A stretch of DNA of 64,000 nucleotides from Bradyrhizobium iriomotense (GCF_018129405.1 NZ_JAFCLP010000002.1:62001-126000), one strand, 5' to 3'; numbered from the stretch's first letter, positions 27,173-35,761 are shown. Notes: generated by a model from the sequence alone, not told the origin. Made by a program: numbers and translations.

Positions 27173-27855
27173 GCTGAGATCACCGAGGCGGTCGTCGGAA
27201 GGAGGCGCTCGCGTACCGCGCTCCAGACGCGGCCTGCGACGGTGTCAGGATCGGAGTTGGCGTCGATCAGCACGCAGCGCTTGGGCTCTTCCGCCGCAAT
27301 CTTGCGATAGGCCTCGCGCAGGCCCTGATGAAAGCTGAGCTGCTCGCTCTCGAACCGGTCGGGCGTGCCGGTGCCGCGGCGTACGGCAGCACGCTGGAGG
27401 CCGATCTCGACCGGCAGGTCGAGGATGATGGTGAGGTCCGGCTTGAGATCGCCGATCGTGACCCGCTGCATCGCGTTGATCAGCCCGATCGGGACGCTGC
27501 CGAGGCTGCCCTGATAGGCCCGCGTCGAGTCCGCAAAACGATCACAGAGGACCCAGGCGCCCTGGTTCAGCGCGGGCTGGATCACGGTGCGGACATGATC
27601 GTCGCGCGCGGCGGCAAACAGCAGCGTCTCGGCTTCGGGCCCGAGCAGCTTGCCCATGCCCGACAGCACCAGATGGCGCATGATCTCGGCGCCCGGCGAT
27701 CCGCCCGGCTCGCGCGTAACGAGGATGCGCATCCGTGCCGCCTTGAGGCGGTCGGCGAGCTTCTTGATCTGGGTCGACTTGCCCGTCCCCTCGCCGCCTT
27801 CAAAGGTGACGAAGCGTCCGCGTCCGGACGGTCGCTGTACCTTGCTCTCACTCAT
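27169..27855 (-). CDS. tmk: Thymidylate kinase
   Basis: Phosphorylates dTMP to dTDP, 228 residues. P-loop FEGGEGTGKSTQIKKL, the dTMP-binding TREPGGSPGAE, and CDRFADSTRAYQG are all in place. It begins two bases after the dacC stop and overlaps holB, a tightly packed operon. Confidence 0.95.
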   Translation of the reverse strand: MSESKVQRPSGRGRFVTFEGGEGTGKSTQIKKLADRLKAARMRILVTREPGGSPGAEIMRHLVLSGMGKLLGPEAETLLFAAARDDHVRTVIQPALNQGAWVLCDRFADSTRAYQGSLGSVPIGLINAMQRVTIGDLKPDLTIILDLPVEIGLQRAAVRRGTGTPDRFESEQLSFHQGLREAYRKIAAEEPKRCVLIDANSDPDTVAGRVWSAVRERLLPTTASVISA

Positions 27856-27857
27856 GA

Positions 27858-29120
27858 TCAGAGCTTCTCGGCGCCCGCGCGGAACATGCCGATCACGAGC
27901 TCGCTGGCGCCGTCGATCGCGCGCCGCATGGTCGAGCCGGTGCCGATCGCTTCACCTGCATAGACCGGCGTCTCCACCGCGATGTTGCCGCTGCGCCAGA
28001 CCTTGACAACGCCGACCTGCTGACCGGCCTCGACCGGCGCCCGCACGGGACCTTTATACACGACGCGCGCGATCAGCTTGTCGCTGCCGTTCTTGTGCAC
28101 CATCACCTTCACGGGCGTCTTGGCGACCAGCTTCACCGAGCGGCTCTCGCCGCCGAAGACTTTTGCATAGCCGACCGGCTGATCGGCCGCGATCAGGGTG
28201 CGGGTCTCGAAGTTGCGAAAGCCCCATTCGAGCATCTTCTTGGCTTCGGTGGCGCGATCCTCGGGGTCCTCCAGCCCGTTGACGACGACGATCAGCCGCG
28301 TGCCGTTCTGCACCGCCGAGCCGACCATGCCGTAGCCGCCCTCCTTGGTGTAGCCGGTCTTGAGGCCATCAGCGCCTTCCATCGAATTGAGCAGCGGATT
28401 GCGGTTGGGCTGGCGGATCTTGTTCCAGGTGTACTCCTTCTCGCCAAACAGTTTGTAGAACTCCGGAAAGTCCAGGATGATATGCCGGGCGAGGATGCCG
28501 AGCTCCCGCACCGTCATCTTGTTGCCGGGGTCGGGCAGGCCATTGGAGTTGCCGAAAGTCGACTTGGTTATGCCGAGTTCGCGGGCGCGCTTGGTCATGA
28601 AATCGGCGGCGAAGATCCGCTCGTTGCCCGCCATGGCCTCGGCGAGCGCAATGCAGGCATCGTTGCCGCTCTGGATGATCGCGCCATGCAGGAGATCGTC
28701 GACAGAGACCTTGCTGTTGATGGCGGCGAACATGGTCGAGCCGCCGGAGGGCGCACCGCCCCTGCGCCAGGCGTTCTCGCTGATCCGGTACTCGTCGGTG
28801 AGCTTGATGTCGCCTTTCTTGATGGCGTTGAACACCACTTCCGCCGTCATCAGCTTCATCATGCTGGACGGCGCGCGCAGCTCGTCGGCGTTCTTCTCGA
28901 ACAGCACGCTGCCGCTGGAGGCCTCGATCAGGATCGCGGTGGGCGCATCGCCGTCGAAGCCGGCGTCATCCGTCTTCTTGGCGCCCTGGACGCTCTGGTT
29001 GGCCGCATAAAGAGCCCCGCCCCAGCCGATCCCCGCCACCACAACGGCAGCGATCAGCCCGCGCGCCAGCGCGCCGGCGGTGAACCGGGTGCAACGGAGC
29101 GAAAAAAGACGAAATGCCAT
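27858..29120 (-). CDS. dacC: D-alanyl-D-alanine carboxypeptidase (PBP5/6 family)
   Basis: Trims the terminal D-Ala from peptidoglycan stem peptides in the periplasm, 420 residues. An N-terminal signal or anchor helix (GLIAAVVVAGIGWGGALYAA) precedes the penicillin-binding motifs SSMMKL (active serine), SGN and KTG (GADGLKTGYTKEGGYG). A C-terminal beta-rich domain follows, as in PBP5. ATG 29120 is chosen because upstream residues read as non-coding. First gene of the dacC-tmk-holB-metG-tatD-MBL run. The dac paralogue letter is tentative. Confidence 0.92.
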   Translation of the reverse strand: MAFRLFSLRCTRFTAGALARGLIAAVVVAGIGWGGALYAANQSVQGAKKTDDAGFDGDAPTAILIEASSGSVLFEKNADELRAPSSMMKLMTAEVVFNAIKKGDIKLTDEYRISENAWRRGGAPSGGSTMFAAINSKVSVDDLLHGAIIQSGNDACIALAEAMAGNERIFAADFMTKRARELGITKSTFGNSNGLPDPGNKMTVRELGILARHIILDFPEFYKLFGEKEYTWNKIRQPNRNPLLNSMEGADGLKTGYTKEGGYGMVGSAVQNGTRLIVVVNGLEDPEDRATEAKKMLEWGFRNFETRTLIAADQPVGYAKVFGGESRSVKLVAKTPVKVMVHKNGSDKLIARVVYKGPVRAPVEAGQQVGVVKVWRSGNIAVETPVYAGEAIGTGSTMRRAIDGASELVIGMFRAGAEKL

Positions 29121-29208
29121 GGCGAAGCCCTGAGAGCGGCGTTCTAACAGCTGGAACCGGTGCGAACAACACGAGGCTGGCGCCGGCGCCCGAGTTTGCA
29201 TGATTCTC

Positions 29209-29227
29209 GTCACGACCCTATCGTGAC
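29209..29227. promoter_or_regulatory. 7-bp inverted repeat in a divergent promoter region
   Basis: GTCACGA and TCGTGAC flank a five-base spacer, centred 90-100 bases from the dacC start and about 55 from the epoxide hydrolase start, just upstream of an AT-rich TTATATTTAT box. Position and symmetry suit a repressor site; the protein is unknown. Confidence 0.4.
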
Positions 29228-29272
29228 ACCTTATATTTATCGACCAAACCCCTGAAACAAGGCGGAAAAGCG

Positions 29273-30229
29273 ATGTCCTCCACCCGCATGATCAAGGCCA
29301 ACGGAATCGACCTGTACATCCGCGAAGCCGGCCAGGGTCCGCTGGTCGTGCTCTGCCACGGCTGGCCGGAACTGTCCTACTCCTGGCGCCACCAGATCCC
29401 GGCGCTGGTGGACGCCGGGTTTCACGTCGTCGCCCCCGATATGCGCGGCTACGGCCAGAGCGCGGCGCCGGCCGATGTGAACGCCTACTCGATCTTCGAC
29501 ACCGTCGGTGACGTCGTTGGCCTCGTGCAGGCACTCGGCGAAACCAAGGCCATGGTGGTTGGCCACGATTGGGGTGCACCGGTGGCTTGGCACGCGGCGC
29601 TGTTTCGACCCGACATCTTCACGGCAGTGGCGGGCCTGAGCGTGCCGCCGCCCTTCCGCGGCCGTGGCAAGCCGCTCGACCTGCTGCGCGAGGGCGGAGT
29701 CACCAACTTCTACTGGCAATATTTCCAGGCGCCGGGCGTCGCCGAGGCCGAGCTCGAGCGAGACGTTGCCCGCACCATGCGCATCGTGCTCGGCGGACGC
29801 GGCCTCGCCGATCCCACCGCCGCCATGTTCGTGCAGGAGGACAAGGGCTTTCTCGGCCACGCGACTGCCGGAGAGCCGCTGCCCGCCTGGCTCAGCGAGG
29901 CTGACCTCGCCTATTTCACCGAGGCCTTCCGCAAGTCCGGCTTCCGCGGCGGGCTGAACTGGTATCGCAACCTCGACCGCAACTGGGAGCTGACGGCGCC
30001 CTGGCAGGATGCACAGATCCACCAGCCGTCCCTCTTCATTGCCGGTTCGAAAGACGCGGTCATCACCGGCCTGATCGGCGCCAAGCGCGTCAACGAACTC
30101 GAGCGCGTGCTGCCCAATCTCAAGCGGAAGCTGATCATCGAGGGCGCCGGCCATTGGGTGCAGCAGGAGCGGCCCGAAGAGGTGAATGCGGCGCTGGCCG
30201 GCTTCCTGCGCGAGGCGGCGGCGCTCTAG
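29273..30229 (+). CDS. Alpha/beta hydrolase, epoxide hydrolase type
   Basis: 318-residue alpha/beta hydrolase. Oxyanion motif HGWPELSYSWRHQIPAL, nucleophile elbow VGHDWGAPVAW with aspartate as nucleophile, acid in GSKDAVITG and histidine in EGAGHWVQQERPEEV match soluble epoxide hydrolases (haloalkane dehalogenases share the Asp elbow but not HGWPE). AAGGCGG precedes the ATG. It sits on the opposite strand between rlpA and dacC and meets rlpA tail to tail with three bases between. Confidence 0.9.
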   Translation: MSSTRMIKANGIDLYIREAGQGPLVVLCHGWPELSYSWRHQIPALVDAGFHVVAPDMRGYGQSAAPADVNAYSIFDTVGDVVGLVQALGETKAMVVGHDWGAPVAWHAALFRPDIFTAVAGLSVPPPFRGRGKPLDLLREGGVTNFYWQYFQAPGVAEAELERDVARTMRIVLGGRGLADPTAAMFVQEDKGFLGHATAGEPLPAWLSEADLAYFTEAFRKSGFRGGLNWYRNLDRNWELTAPWQDAQIHQPSLFIAGSKDAVITGLIGAKRVNELERVLPNLKRKLIIEGAGHWVQQERPEEVNAALAGFLREAAAL

Positions 30230-30232
30230 ACT

Positions 30233-31168
30233 CTAGTAGAGGCCGCGGCCGCTGAGGATGCTGCGGGCTTCGGCAGCGCCGTCCGAGGCATAGCCGGCGG
30301 ACGGAACGCTCTCGGTGGTGTAGCGGCCGTCCTCGTCATAGGACACGGCGCGCGCGTTCTGGAGCGCCCGGCCCCGGCTGCGGCTCGAGGCCGACATTTC
30401 CGAGGTCGCATTGAGCGAGGCCATGTCGGCCGAGGAGTTGCCGAGATTGTAGGGCCGCCCCTCCGGCATCGGAACCTCGCCACGAATGGCGCCACGGGTC
30501 GATGACGGCAGCTCGGGCACGAAGGGCCGCGCCGAGGCGACCCGAACCATCGAGGGCGACGGCGCCGGGATCCCGGTGCGCAGGGTCGCCATCAGTTGGC
30601 GGTCGTCGGAGCCTTCGAGCGGCGCCCGGCCGACATATTCGACACGGACCTTGGCGACACCATTGCCTTTGAATTCAAGCAGTTCGGCGGCCTTGTTCGA
30701 AACGTCGATGAGCCGGTTGCCGTGATAGGGCCCGCGGTCATTGACGCGGACGATCAGCGACTTGCCGTTCGACACGTTGGTCACCCGCGCATAGGACGGC
30801 ATCGGCAGGGTCGGATGCGCCGCGGTCAGCGAGCCCATGTCGAACACTTCGCCATTGGCGGTCAGGCGGCCGTGGAAGTCATCGCCGTACCAGGACGCCA
30901 TGCCCTCGGCGCGGTAGTTGACGTCCTCCTCCGGCACGTAGGTCTTGCCGGCCACCACGTAGGGCTTGCCGACGCGGTAGGTGCCGCCGCCCTTCGGGAC
31001 CGGATCGCCCCAGGCCACGACCCGGGGGCTCGAGGACACGCCGTATTTCGGATCGACGCGGCTGGCGAATTTGCCCGACGAGGCGCAATTGGCGAGCGCG
31101 AGGCAGGTCGCGGCCGCCGCAACACCACGCGCGGCCCGCAAAACCGAATCTGACCGTCGGATCCCCAT
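30233..31168 (-). CDS. rlpA: RlpA-family septal ring lytic transglycosylase
   Basis: About 311 residues. An N-terminal lipoprotein-like signal (AAAATCLALANCASSGKF) suggests outer-membrane anchoring, although N before the cysteine is not ideal. The double-psi beta-barrel is complete: GMASWYGDDFHGRLTANGE, MPSYARVTNVSNGKSLIVRV, NDRGPYHGNRLIDVS. The C-terminal third is low complexity (Ser/Ala/Arg) and no SPOR domain is apparent. ATG 31168 is chosen; the frame is open further upstream. RlpA proteins cleave denuded glycan strands at the septum. It fits the neighbouring cell-wall gene dacC. Confidence 0.88.
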   Translation of the reverse strand: MGIRRSDSVLRAARGVAAAATCLALANCASSGKFASRVDPKYGVSSSPRVVAWGDPVPKGGGTYRVGKPYVVAGKTYVPEEDVNYRAEGMASWYGDDFHGRLTANGEVFDMGSLTAAHPTLPMPSYARVTNVSNGKSLIVRVNDRGPYHGNRLIDVSNKAAELLEFKGNGVAKVRVEYVGRAPLEGSDDRQLMATLRTGIPAPSPSMVRVASARPFVPELPSSTRGAIRGEVPMPEGRPYNLGNSSADMASLNATSEMSASSRSRGRALQNARAVSYDEDGRYTTESVPSAGYASDGAAEARSILSGRGLY

Positions 31169-31525
31169 TCGCCCCAAATACCATTTCGCCGAAGGCGTAC
31201 CCAACCCGCTGGTGACGGGCGCGCGCTGTCCGGTCCTTTGCTCCGAAGCGGCCCACCACCGCATCGGATATGGTAACGATAACGCAACCCGAACACGGCG
31301 GAAATGGGGAGCTCACGGCGATCACGCCGGGATGGTAAACGGGCCGTTCGTTTCCCCCCCGTTGATCTACGGAGCGCAGGCGCCCTGCTCTGTGCCACTC
31401 CCGGACATTCTGTTGCGCCAAATCCTCACTCCACCCCCATTGTCACGCGGCTCACTGGAATTCTTTTGACTGTGCAAGGCCGCACGCGTTCTCTCGCATG
31501 CAAGGGCGGGATTTGGAATTTAACG
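31169..31525. other. Intergenic region upstream of rlpA
   Basis: 357 bases with no supported gene. It should hold the rlpA promoter (minus strand) and that of the small protein at 31526. Open frames in it lack ribosome binding sites and family-like sequence. Confidence 0.4.
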
Positions 31526-31615
31526 ATGATCGAGACGGTTTCGGCACTGATGGGTCTGGTTAGCGCGGGGATCTTCCTGGCCCATGCGTTCGAAGGTTAC
31601 CGGACGAGGGCCTGA
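31526..31615 (+). CDS. Tiny membrane protein, 29 residues
   Basis: MIETVSALMGLVSAGIFLAH then AFEGYRTRA: one hydrophobic helix with a positively charged end. No strong ribosome binding site, but the composition is that of a membrane peptide and not of random GC-rich sequence. Function unknown. Confidence 0.5.
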   Translation: MIETVSALMGLVSAGIFLAHAFEGYRTRA

Positions 31616-31718
31616 AGGCACTCGCGCGGGCGGCAAGCATCACCTCTTTCAAGGCGGCATGTTCGGCAGGTTTTGATCGATCCGACCGAGCATCGAAGAC
31701 GAGAGCGGCAGGTGTCCC

Positions 31719-31817
31719 ATGCGCAACCATGACCTCGTATCCGACGGCTTCCTCGCATTGACCGCAGGCGGCTTGGTGCTGTTGTGCTCGGGCCTGGTGG
31801 CACTGGCGTTCGGCTGA
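31719..31817 (+). CDS. Tiny membrane protein, 32 residues
   Basis: MRNHDLVSDGFLALTAGGLV then LLCSGLVALAFG: a short polar start and one helix of about 20 hydrophobic residues. GCAGGTG lies about six bases before the ATG. Unknown function; similar in type to the neighbouring tiny proteins. Confidence 0.5.
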   Translation: MRNHDLVSDGFLALTAGGLVLLCSGLVALAFG

Positions 31818-31972
31818 GCACCACCACGCGTTTCCTCATCTCTAACCACAACTACACCGCGACGCAGCATGCCGTCCGTTCTGGATTGCCCCGCTCTCTT
31901 TTAGTTGATTGAATTTCTGCGTTCGGCGCCTCGACTCATTTCAAGAGGCCATCACCAACGAAGGTGACGCAA

Positions 31973-32101
31973 ATGCTTGCTGAGAAATTTTTTCTGGTTC
32001 TGGAATCGCTAATCCGCGGCGACCGCACCTATCCCGACGGAAGCCCCCGTATCATCAGCACCGCCCCACACGTGCCGGTGAAGCTGCCGGGCCAGAAATA
32101 A
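31973..32101 (+). CDS. Small unknown protein, 42 residues
   Basis: Begins MLAEKFFLVLESLIRGDRTY and ends PHVPVKLPGQK. GAAGGTGA lies six bases before the ATG, a good ribosome binding site. No family is recognised; a cytoplasmic location is likely since there is no real membrane helix. Confidence 0.6.
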   Translation: MLAEKFFLVLESLIRGDRTYPDGSPRIISTAPHVPVKLPGQK

Positions 32102-32129
32102 CCGGCGTCCTGGAGCGCCAGTCACGCGC

Positions 32130-32411
32130 TCAACGTAAGCCGAGCAGCGACCGGCGATAGAGGCTCTCGCGGGCTTCGCTAAGGCAGACGAAGCTGCCGT
32201 CAAAACCCTGGCCGTAGCGCTTCTGGCCCTTGGCGTAGTAGACGCCCTTCCTGAAATCCAGCCAGACCACCTGGTCATGCGGACAATGGCGCTGCGCCTG
32301 CGCCTCGTAGCGAAACGGCGTCAGCGGCGTCGCCGATGCCTCGCCGGCGCCCAGCATCATCGCCACGACAAGCGCGGTTCTCCCAAGTCCACCGCCAAAG
32401 CCGCTCCGCAC
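32130..32411 (-). CDS. Small secreted protein of unknown function
   Basis: 93 residues starting from GTG at 32411, with AGGAGG seven bases upstream, which decides the start over longer frames. A signal peptide (RTALVVAMMLGAGEASAT) precedes a mature part of about 65 residues with two cysteines (QRHCPHDQVVWLDF, GSFVCLSEARESLYRR) that may pair. WLDFRKGVYYAKGQKRYGQG looks like a compact beta hairpin. Function unknown. Confidence 0.75.
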   Translation of the reverse strand: MRSGFGGGLGRTALVVAMMLGAGEASATPLTPFRYEAQAQRHCPHDQVVWLDFRKGVYYAKGQKRYGQGFDGSFVCLSEARESLYRRSLLGLR

Positions 32412-32576
32412 CTTAACGCCTCCTGATCCGGGCCGTCGCACGACGGCCGCGTCCACGCTAGCACGAAACTGCGCAATCACCGGAAGCTTCGCCGAACGCA
32501 CCGCACGTCTTCCGCCGGCCATCTTGTCGGGGTACAGAAAAGCGAGATCGTCCCTGCTCGCGAGGATGCTGCCTGA

Positions 32577-33155
32577 ATGTCGGTTGAGCCTGAGACCACG
32601 ACCGAACCCCGCCTGCCCTCGCCGCGGCTCGGCCTGCTGCCGATGGTCATCTTCGGCTCGCGCTGGCTGCAACTGCCGCTCTATCTCGGTCTGATCGTGG
32701 CGCAATGCGTCTACATCGCGCTGTTCCTGAAGGAGCTCTGGCATCTCTCCTGGCACGCCCTCGATCTCACCGAGCAGCAGATCATGATGAGCGTGCTGGC
32801 GCTGATCGACGTCGTGATGATCTCCAATCTGCTCGTGATGGTCATCGTCGGCGGCTACGAGACGTTCGTCTCGCGGCTCGACCTCCAGGGCCACCCGGAC
32901 GAGCCGGAATGGCTCGGCCACGTCAATGCGAGCGTGCTGAAGATCAAGCTCGCCATGGCCATCATCGGCATCTCCTCGATCGCACTGCTGCGCACCTTCA
33001 TCGAAGCCGGCAATCTCGGCTCAAACCGCGCCGGCTTCACCGAGACCGGCGTGATGTGGCAGGTGCTGATCCACATCACCTTCATCGTCTCGGCGCTCGG
33101 AATTGCCTATGTCGACAAGCTCAGCGATTCCGGAATGCGCAGACACGCCGAGTGA
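32577..33155 (+). CDS. UPF0114/YqhA-family inner-membrane protein
   Basis: 192 residues with four hydrophobic segments ([78 protein letters not shown]). [14 protein letters not shown] at the start and [14 protein letters not shown] in the middle are the YqhA/TIGR00645 hallmarks. The biochemical role of the family is unknown. Confidence 0.9.
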   Translation: MSVEPETTTEPRLPSPRLGLLPMVIFGSRWLQLPLYLGLIVAQCVYIALFLKELWHLSWHALDLTEQQIMMSVLALIDVVMISNLLVMVIVGGYETFVSRLDLQGHPDEPEWLGHVNASVLKIKLAMAIIGISSIALLRTFIEAGNLGSNRAGFTETGVMWQVLIHITFIVSALGIAYVDKLSDSGMRRHAE

Positions 33156-33197
33156 GGCGCTCGAATTCGCCATACACCGTCTGGATCCGGAGTCCCC

Positions 33198-33668
33198 ATG
33201 TCCGCTGACGACATCTCCTTCAGGCCGGCGTGCCCGGACGATGCGGAGACCGTGTTCGACATCACCAAGGCCTCGATCGCGGGTCTTTCGCGCGGATGCT
33301 ATTCACCGGCCCAGATCGAGAACTGGATGGGCGAACGGACGCCCCGGTTCTATGAAGAGCTCATCGCCAAGGGACGAATGACCGTCTGCCTTCGCAACGA
33401 AATCGTCATCGGCTTCGTCGATGCCGAGCCCGGCGAGGTCACCCGATTGTTCGTGCTGCCCGCGGCGGCCGGCTCCGGTGTCGGGCAGCGGCTGCTCGAC
33501 ATCGGTGTGGCCCAGGCGCGGCTCGGCCATAGCGGACCGATCCGCCTTGAAGCCACGATCAACGCCGAGGCCTTCTACCGCCGCTATGGTTTCAGAAGCA
33601 CGGGGCGAGGACAGTTCTCACACGGTCTCGGCGGCGAGCCCATCGAGATCATCCATATGGAGCTGTGA
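33198..33668 (+). CDS. GNAT-family N-acetyltransferase
   Basis: 156 residues. The acetyl-CoA loop is LFVLPAAAGSGVGQRLLDIG, and the C-terminal strand AFYRRYGFRSTGRGQF is standard for GNAT enzymes. IGFVDAEPGEVTRLFV is the central strand. It starts 42 bases after the YqhA-type gene and may be co-transcribed. Acceptor substrate unknown. Confidence 0.88.
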   Translation: MSADDISFRPACPDDAETVFDITKASIAGLSRGCYSPAQIENWMGERTPRFYEELIAKGRMTVCLRNEIVIGFVDAEPGEVTRLFVLPAAAGSGVGQRLLDIGVAQARLGHSGPIRLEATINAEAFYRRYGFRSTGRGQFSHGLGGEPIEIIHMEL

Positions 33669-33691
33669 GCACCAAGCAGCGCGGCGCTCAC
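33665..33691. terminator. Hairpin spanning two convergent stop codons
   Basis: GTGAGC (33665-33670) pairs with GCTCAC (33686-33691), followed on the plus strand by TGTTTTG. It covers the stop codons of the acetyltransferase and the DUF1476 gene and could end transcription from the left. Confidence 0.4.
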
Positions 33692-34005
33692 TGTTTTGCT
33701 TCGAGTTGCTGCATGGCCTGATGCAGGCATTCCTGGAGCTTCTCGGCGACCTGCTCGCGCGCTACCCCCTTGTCGCGGAGGTCGCCTGACACCTTGTCCA
33801 GGACCTCGTCGATCGTCCGGCTCTCCAGATGGTCCGTCACCAGCGCCGCCGCATAGCCTGCCGCTGCATCGCCGCTGAGGCCGAGCTGGCTGGCGGCCCA
33901 GAGTCCGAGCAGCTTGTTGGACCGGGCCGTCACCTTGAACATGAGCTCCTCGTCGTGGGCGAATTTGGCCTCGAAGCCCTGCTCGCGCTTGTCGAACGTG
34001 GTCAT
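33688..34005 (-). CDS. DUF1476 domain protein
   Basis: 105 residues, the normal family length: MTTFDKREQGFEAKFAHDEE, then LMFKVTARSNKLLGLWAA and a helical C-terminus ending QAMQQLEAKQ. GGAG lies six bases before ATG 34005. Members of this family resemble the F1-ATPase inhibitor zeta subunit of alphaproteobacteria (DEELMFKVTARRNKLLGLWAA-type), so inhibition of ATP synthase is a reasonable inference. Confidence 0.88.
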   Translation of the reverse strand: MTTFDKREQGFEAKFAHDEELMFKVTARSNKLLGLWAASQLGLSGDAAAGYAAALVTDHLESRTIDEVLDKVSGDLRDKGVAREQVAEKLQECLHQAMQQLEAKQ

Positions 34006-34367
34006 GGTCAGCTCCATTGCGTTGTCACTGAACGGGATCGGATTGGCTGGAAGCGAACGTCTCCGTATTTCACGCCAGTTGAGGATCATTTGAAGCTTCC
34101 GGCGGAAGGCAAACGCCGTCAAGCCTGCCGCTTGCGGCAGGCTTGGGGTGTTCACCGCAGCCGCCAGCTTCGAGCCAGCCAGATCGATCACGGGAAGATG
34201 CCTACCCCTTGTTGAGCAAACTCAGCGCCGCATGCCCCGGGGGGAGATCGAGAGCTGACGCATGAACAGAGATCTGCGCGAGTTTCGCCGGCTCGAACGC
34301 CTCTGCCTGGAGCAGACCGGTCGAACCGTAGATCCTGGCGACATTGGCGGGCTGCGACCGGGCGCCG
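34006..34367. other. Intergenic region with one strong hairpin
   Basis: 362 bases without a supported gene. Its one notable feature is a perfect 10-bp stem with tetraloop at 34121-34144. It lies about 115-140 bases upstream of the DUF1476 start on the minus strand, so it could be in the 5' leader of that gene or end the transcript of the gene at 34559. Confidence 0.45.
34121..34144. other. Perfect 10-bp hairpin with CTTG loop
   Basis: AAGCCTGCCG, loop CTTG, CGGCAGGCTT. No T-run longer than two on either strand. Terminator, attenuator or small-RNA element; not distinguishable here. Confidence 0.5.
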
Positions 34368-34559
34368 TCAGCCCTTCGCGGCCGCGGCTTCGCGTGCGAG
34401 CCGCTCGGCCTTCAGCCGTTCCTTGTTGGCGTAAAACGCCTTCTGCGCCGCTTCGTGATCGCGCATGGCCTGTTCGGCCTCGATCCGGCGAGCCGCATCG
34501 CGCGCCTGGCGCTGTTCGGGGGTCAGGGGTTTGCGTCGGAAGGAAAGGTCTTCAGTCAT
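34368..34559 (-). CDS. Small charged helical protein, 63 residues
   Basis: Begins MTEDLSFRRKPLTPEQRQAR and continues as one long Ala/Glu/Arg/Lys helix (EAEQAMRDHEAAQKAFYANK) to AREAAAAKG. A coiled coil or solvent-exposed helix is likely. Such short proteins are frequent in this lineage; function unknown. Confidence 0.65.
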   Translation of the reverse strand: MTEDLSFRRKPLTPEQRQARDAARRIEAEQAMRDHEAAQKAFYANKERLKAERLAREAAAAKG

Positions 34560-35014
34560 GGCGAGACAACGCGGAGGCGAGGAATGAGTTCCGCGTGCCG
34601 TATCCCGCGTGCGCGTGAGGCAAGCCGAAATGCCCGATTATTCAGTGGCTTACCGCCAGAATCTCTGGCTCGGACCGGCGGCCTGCCCGAAACGGACATC
34701 GGAGCCGTCCGCCCTGCGTCGAGGCTGCTCAAGCAAAATGTCGAAAAACAACCCCATGCACAGTAGCTAAGTCATTCTGGTACAACGACTTTTCTCGCGT
34801 CCCGAAAGGCCTTTTGACCCGTCGGGCAAATCAGTGGCATCCTGCGATCTTCGGAAAATCCGTCGCCGGAGCCAGCGACGCCGGGCTCACAGGGAAGCTG
34901 CCAGGGACGAGATCCGATAACGGTTCGGTGAAGGAAACGATTTACCTCCCCGCTCGAAGCATCCCGGAAACATAAGGTTGCTAGTTTTTCCCGGAATTTA
35001 AGGGGAGACAGAAG
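34560..35014. other. Intergenic region with copy 2 of the dispersed repeat
   Basis: 455 bases without a supported gene. It contains the 23-base repeat at 34745-34767. In the plus direction that copy lies in a mini-frame of ten codons (ATG 34738 to TAA 34770), which is probably chance. Confidence 0.5.
34745..34767 (-). repeat. Copy 2 of a 23-base dispersed intergenic repeat
   Basis: Exact reverse complement of 12881-12903. On the minus strand it ends in five T residues followed by CGA, as copy 1 ends in four T residues followed by CG. Confidence 0.7.
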
Positions 35015-35128
35015 ATGATTGCTCTCAAGGTGATTGCGCTGACGCTCGGTGCTGGAATTGCTCTCTGGATGTATTCAGGCGACCTCAGCGCCGACGTCGC
35101 GCTGGCCATCGTGGCCTTCTTTGCATGA
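35015..35128 (+). CDS. Tiny membrane protein, 37 residues
   Basis: MIALKVIALTLGAGIALWMY then SGDLSADVALAIVAFFA: two short hydrophobic stretches. AGGGGAGA lies seven bases before the ATG and a good hairpin follows nine bases after the stop, so it looks like a complete small transcription unit. Confidence 0.65.
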   Translation: MIALKVIALTLGAGIALWMYSGDLSADVALAIVAFFA

Positions 35129-35461
35129 TGACAAAGACCCGCTGGTATGAGCCGGCGGGTTCTCTGGGGACCTCATTCGGATCGCCGGTCATCTCGTCCA
35201 CCGGCACGATGTGAGCCACGACCCGCCGCAGATCTGGTTTCCCCCTGCGCAAAAGCGTCATCATCGACGCGCATGGCGAAGCTACTCAGCAAATCGAACG
35301 TCATTGGTGCGCGGCCTAAGGGCGCGGATTTCGCCCGGTGCCGTCGCGCGGGCACTGTGCGGGCCTCAATCTTGTGCAACAGCTTCCTGTTTGGGCACGC
35401 GAAAATACAGCGCGCAAACTATGCTGCGCCGGTGACCATTTAGCTGAGAGGATTGCAAGCC
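35129..35461. other. Intergenic region after the 37-residue protein
   Basis: 333 bases. Apart from the terminator at 35137-35164 nothing is supported; it presumably carries the promoter of the secreted protein at 35462. Confidence 0.4.
35137..35164 (+). terminator. Terminator hairpin of the 37-residue protein
   Basis: ACCCGCTGG, loop TATGAG, CCGGCGGGT (one G-T pair), followed by TCTCT. It begins nine bases after the stop codon. Confidence 0.65.
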
Positions 35462-35761
35462 ATGCGAATTGCTGCCGCCATATCGATCGTTTTCCTGAGC
35501 GCGTTCAACTTTCCGGCCCAGGCACAAGACCTGCCAGAGCACACTATCCTGGCCTTCAACCTGCCTAGCTGTCCGAAAGGATGGCAGGAATACACGCCCG
35601 CTGCCGGAGCGCTTGTTGCCGGGGTCGGTAACACGTTCCAGCTCGGCGCCAACGGAGTAAGTCCGAGCTTTACCGTCGCAGATGCTGGAGGCGGAGCATC
35701 CGCGCCGAAATCAAAAGTAACGGGCCTTCTGTTCTGCGAGAGAAACAAGAACCGGCGATAG
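35462..35761 (+). CDS. Small secreted protein with a tail-collar-like motif
   Basis: 99 residues. Signal peptide MRIAAAISIVFLSAFNFPAQ ends at AQA-Q. The mature part has LPSCPKGWQEYTPAAGALVA, which resembles the 'CPxGW..AxGRxIVG' motif of phage tail-collar and tail-fibre proteins, and a second cysteine near the end (LLFCERNKNRR). GAGAGGA precedes the ATG by nine bases; TTG 35453 is an alternative but leaves no room for that site. Function unknown. Confidence 0.7.
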   Translation: MRIAAAISIVFLSAFNFPAQAQDLPEHTILAFNLPSCPKGWQEYTPAAGALVAGVGNTFQLGANGVSPSFTVADAGGGASAPKSKVTGLLFCERNKNRR

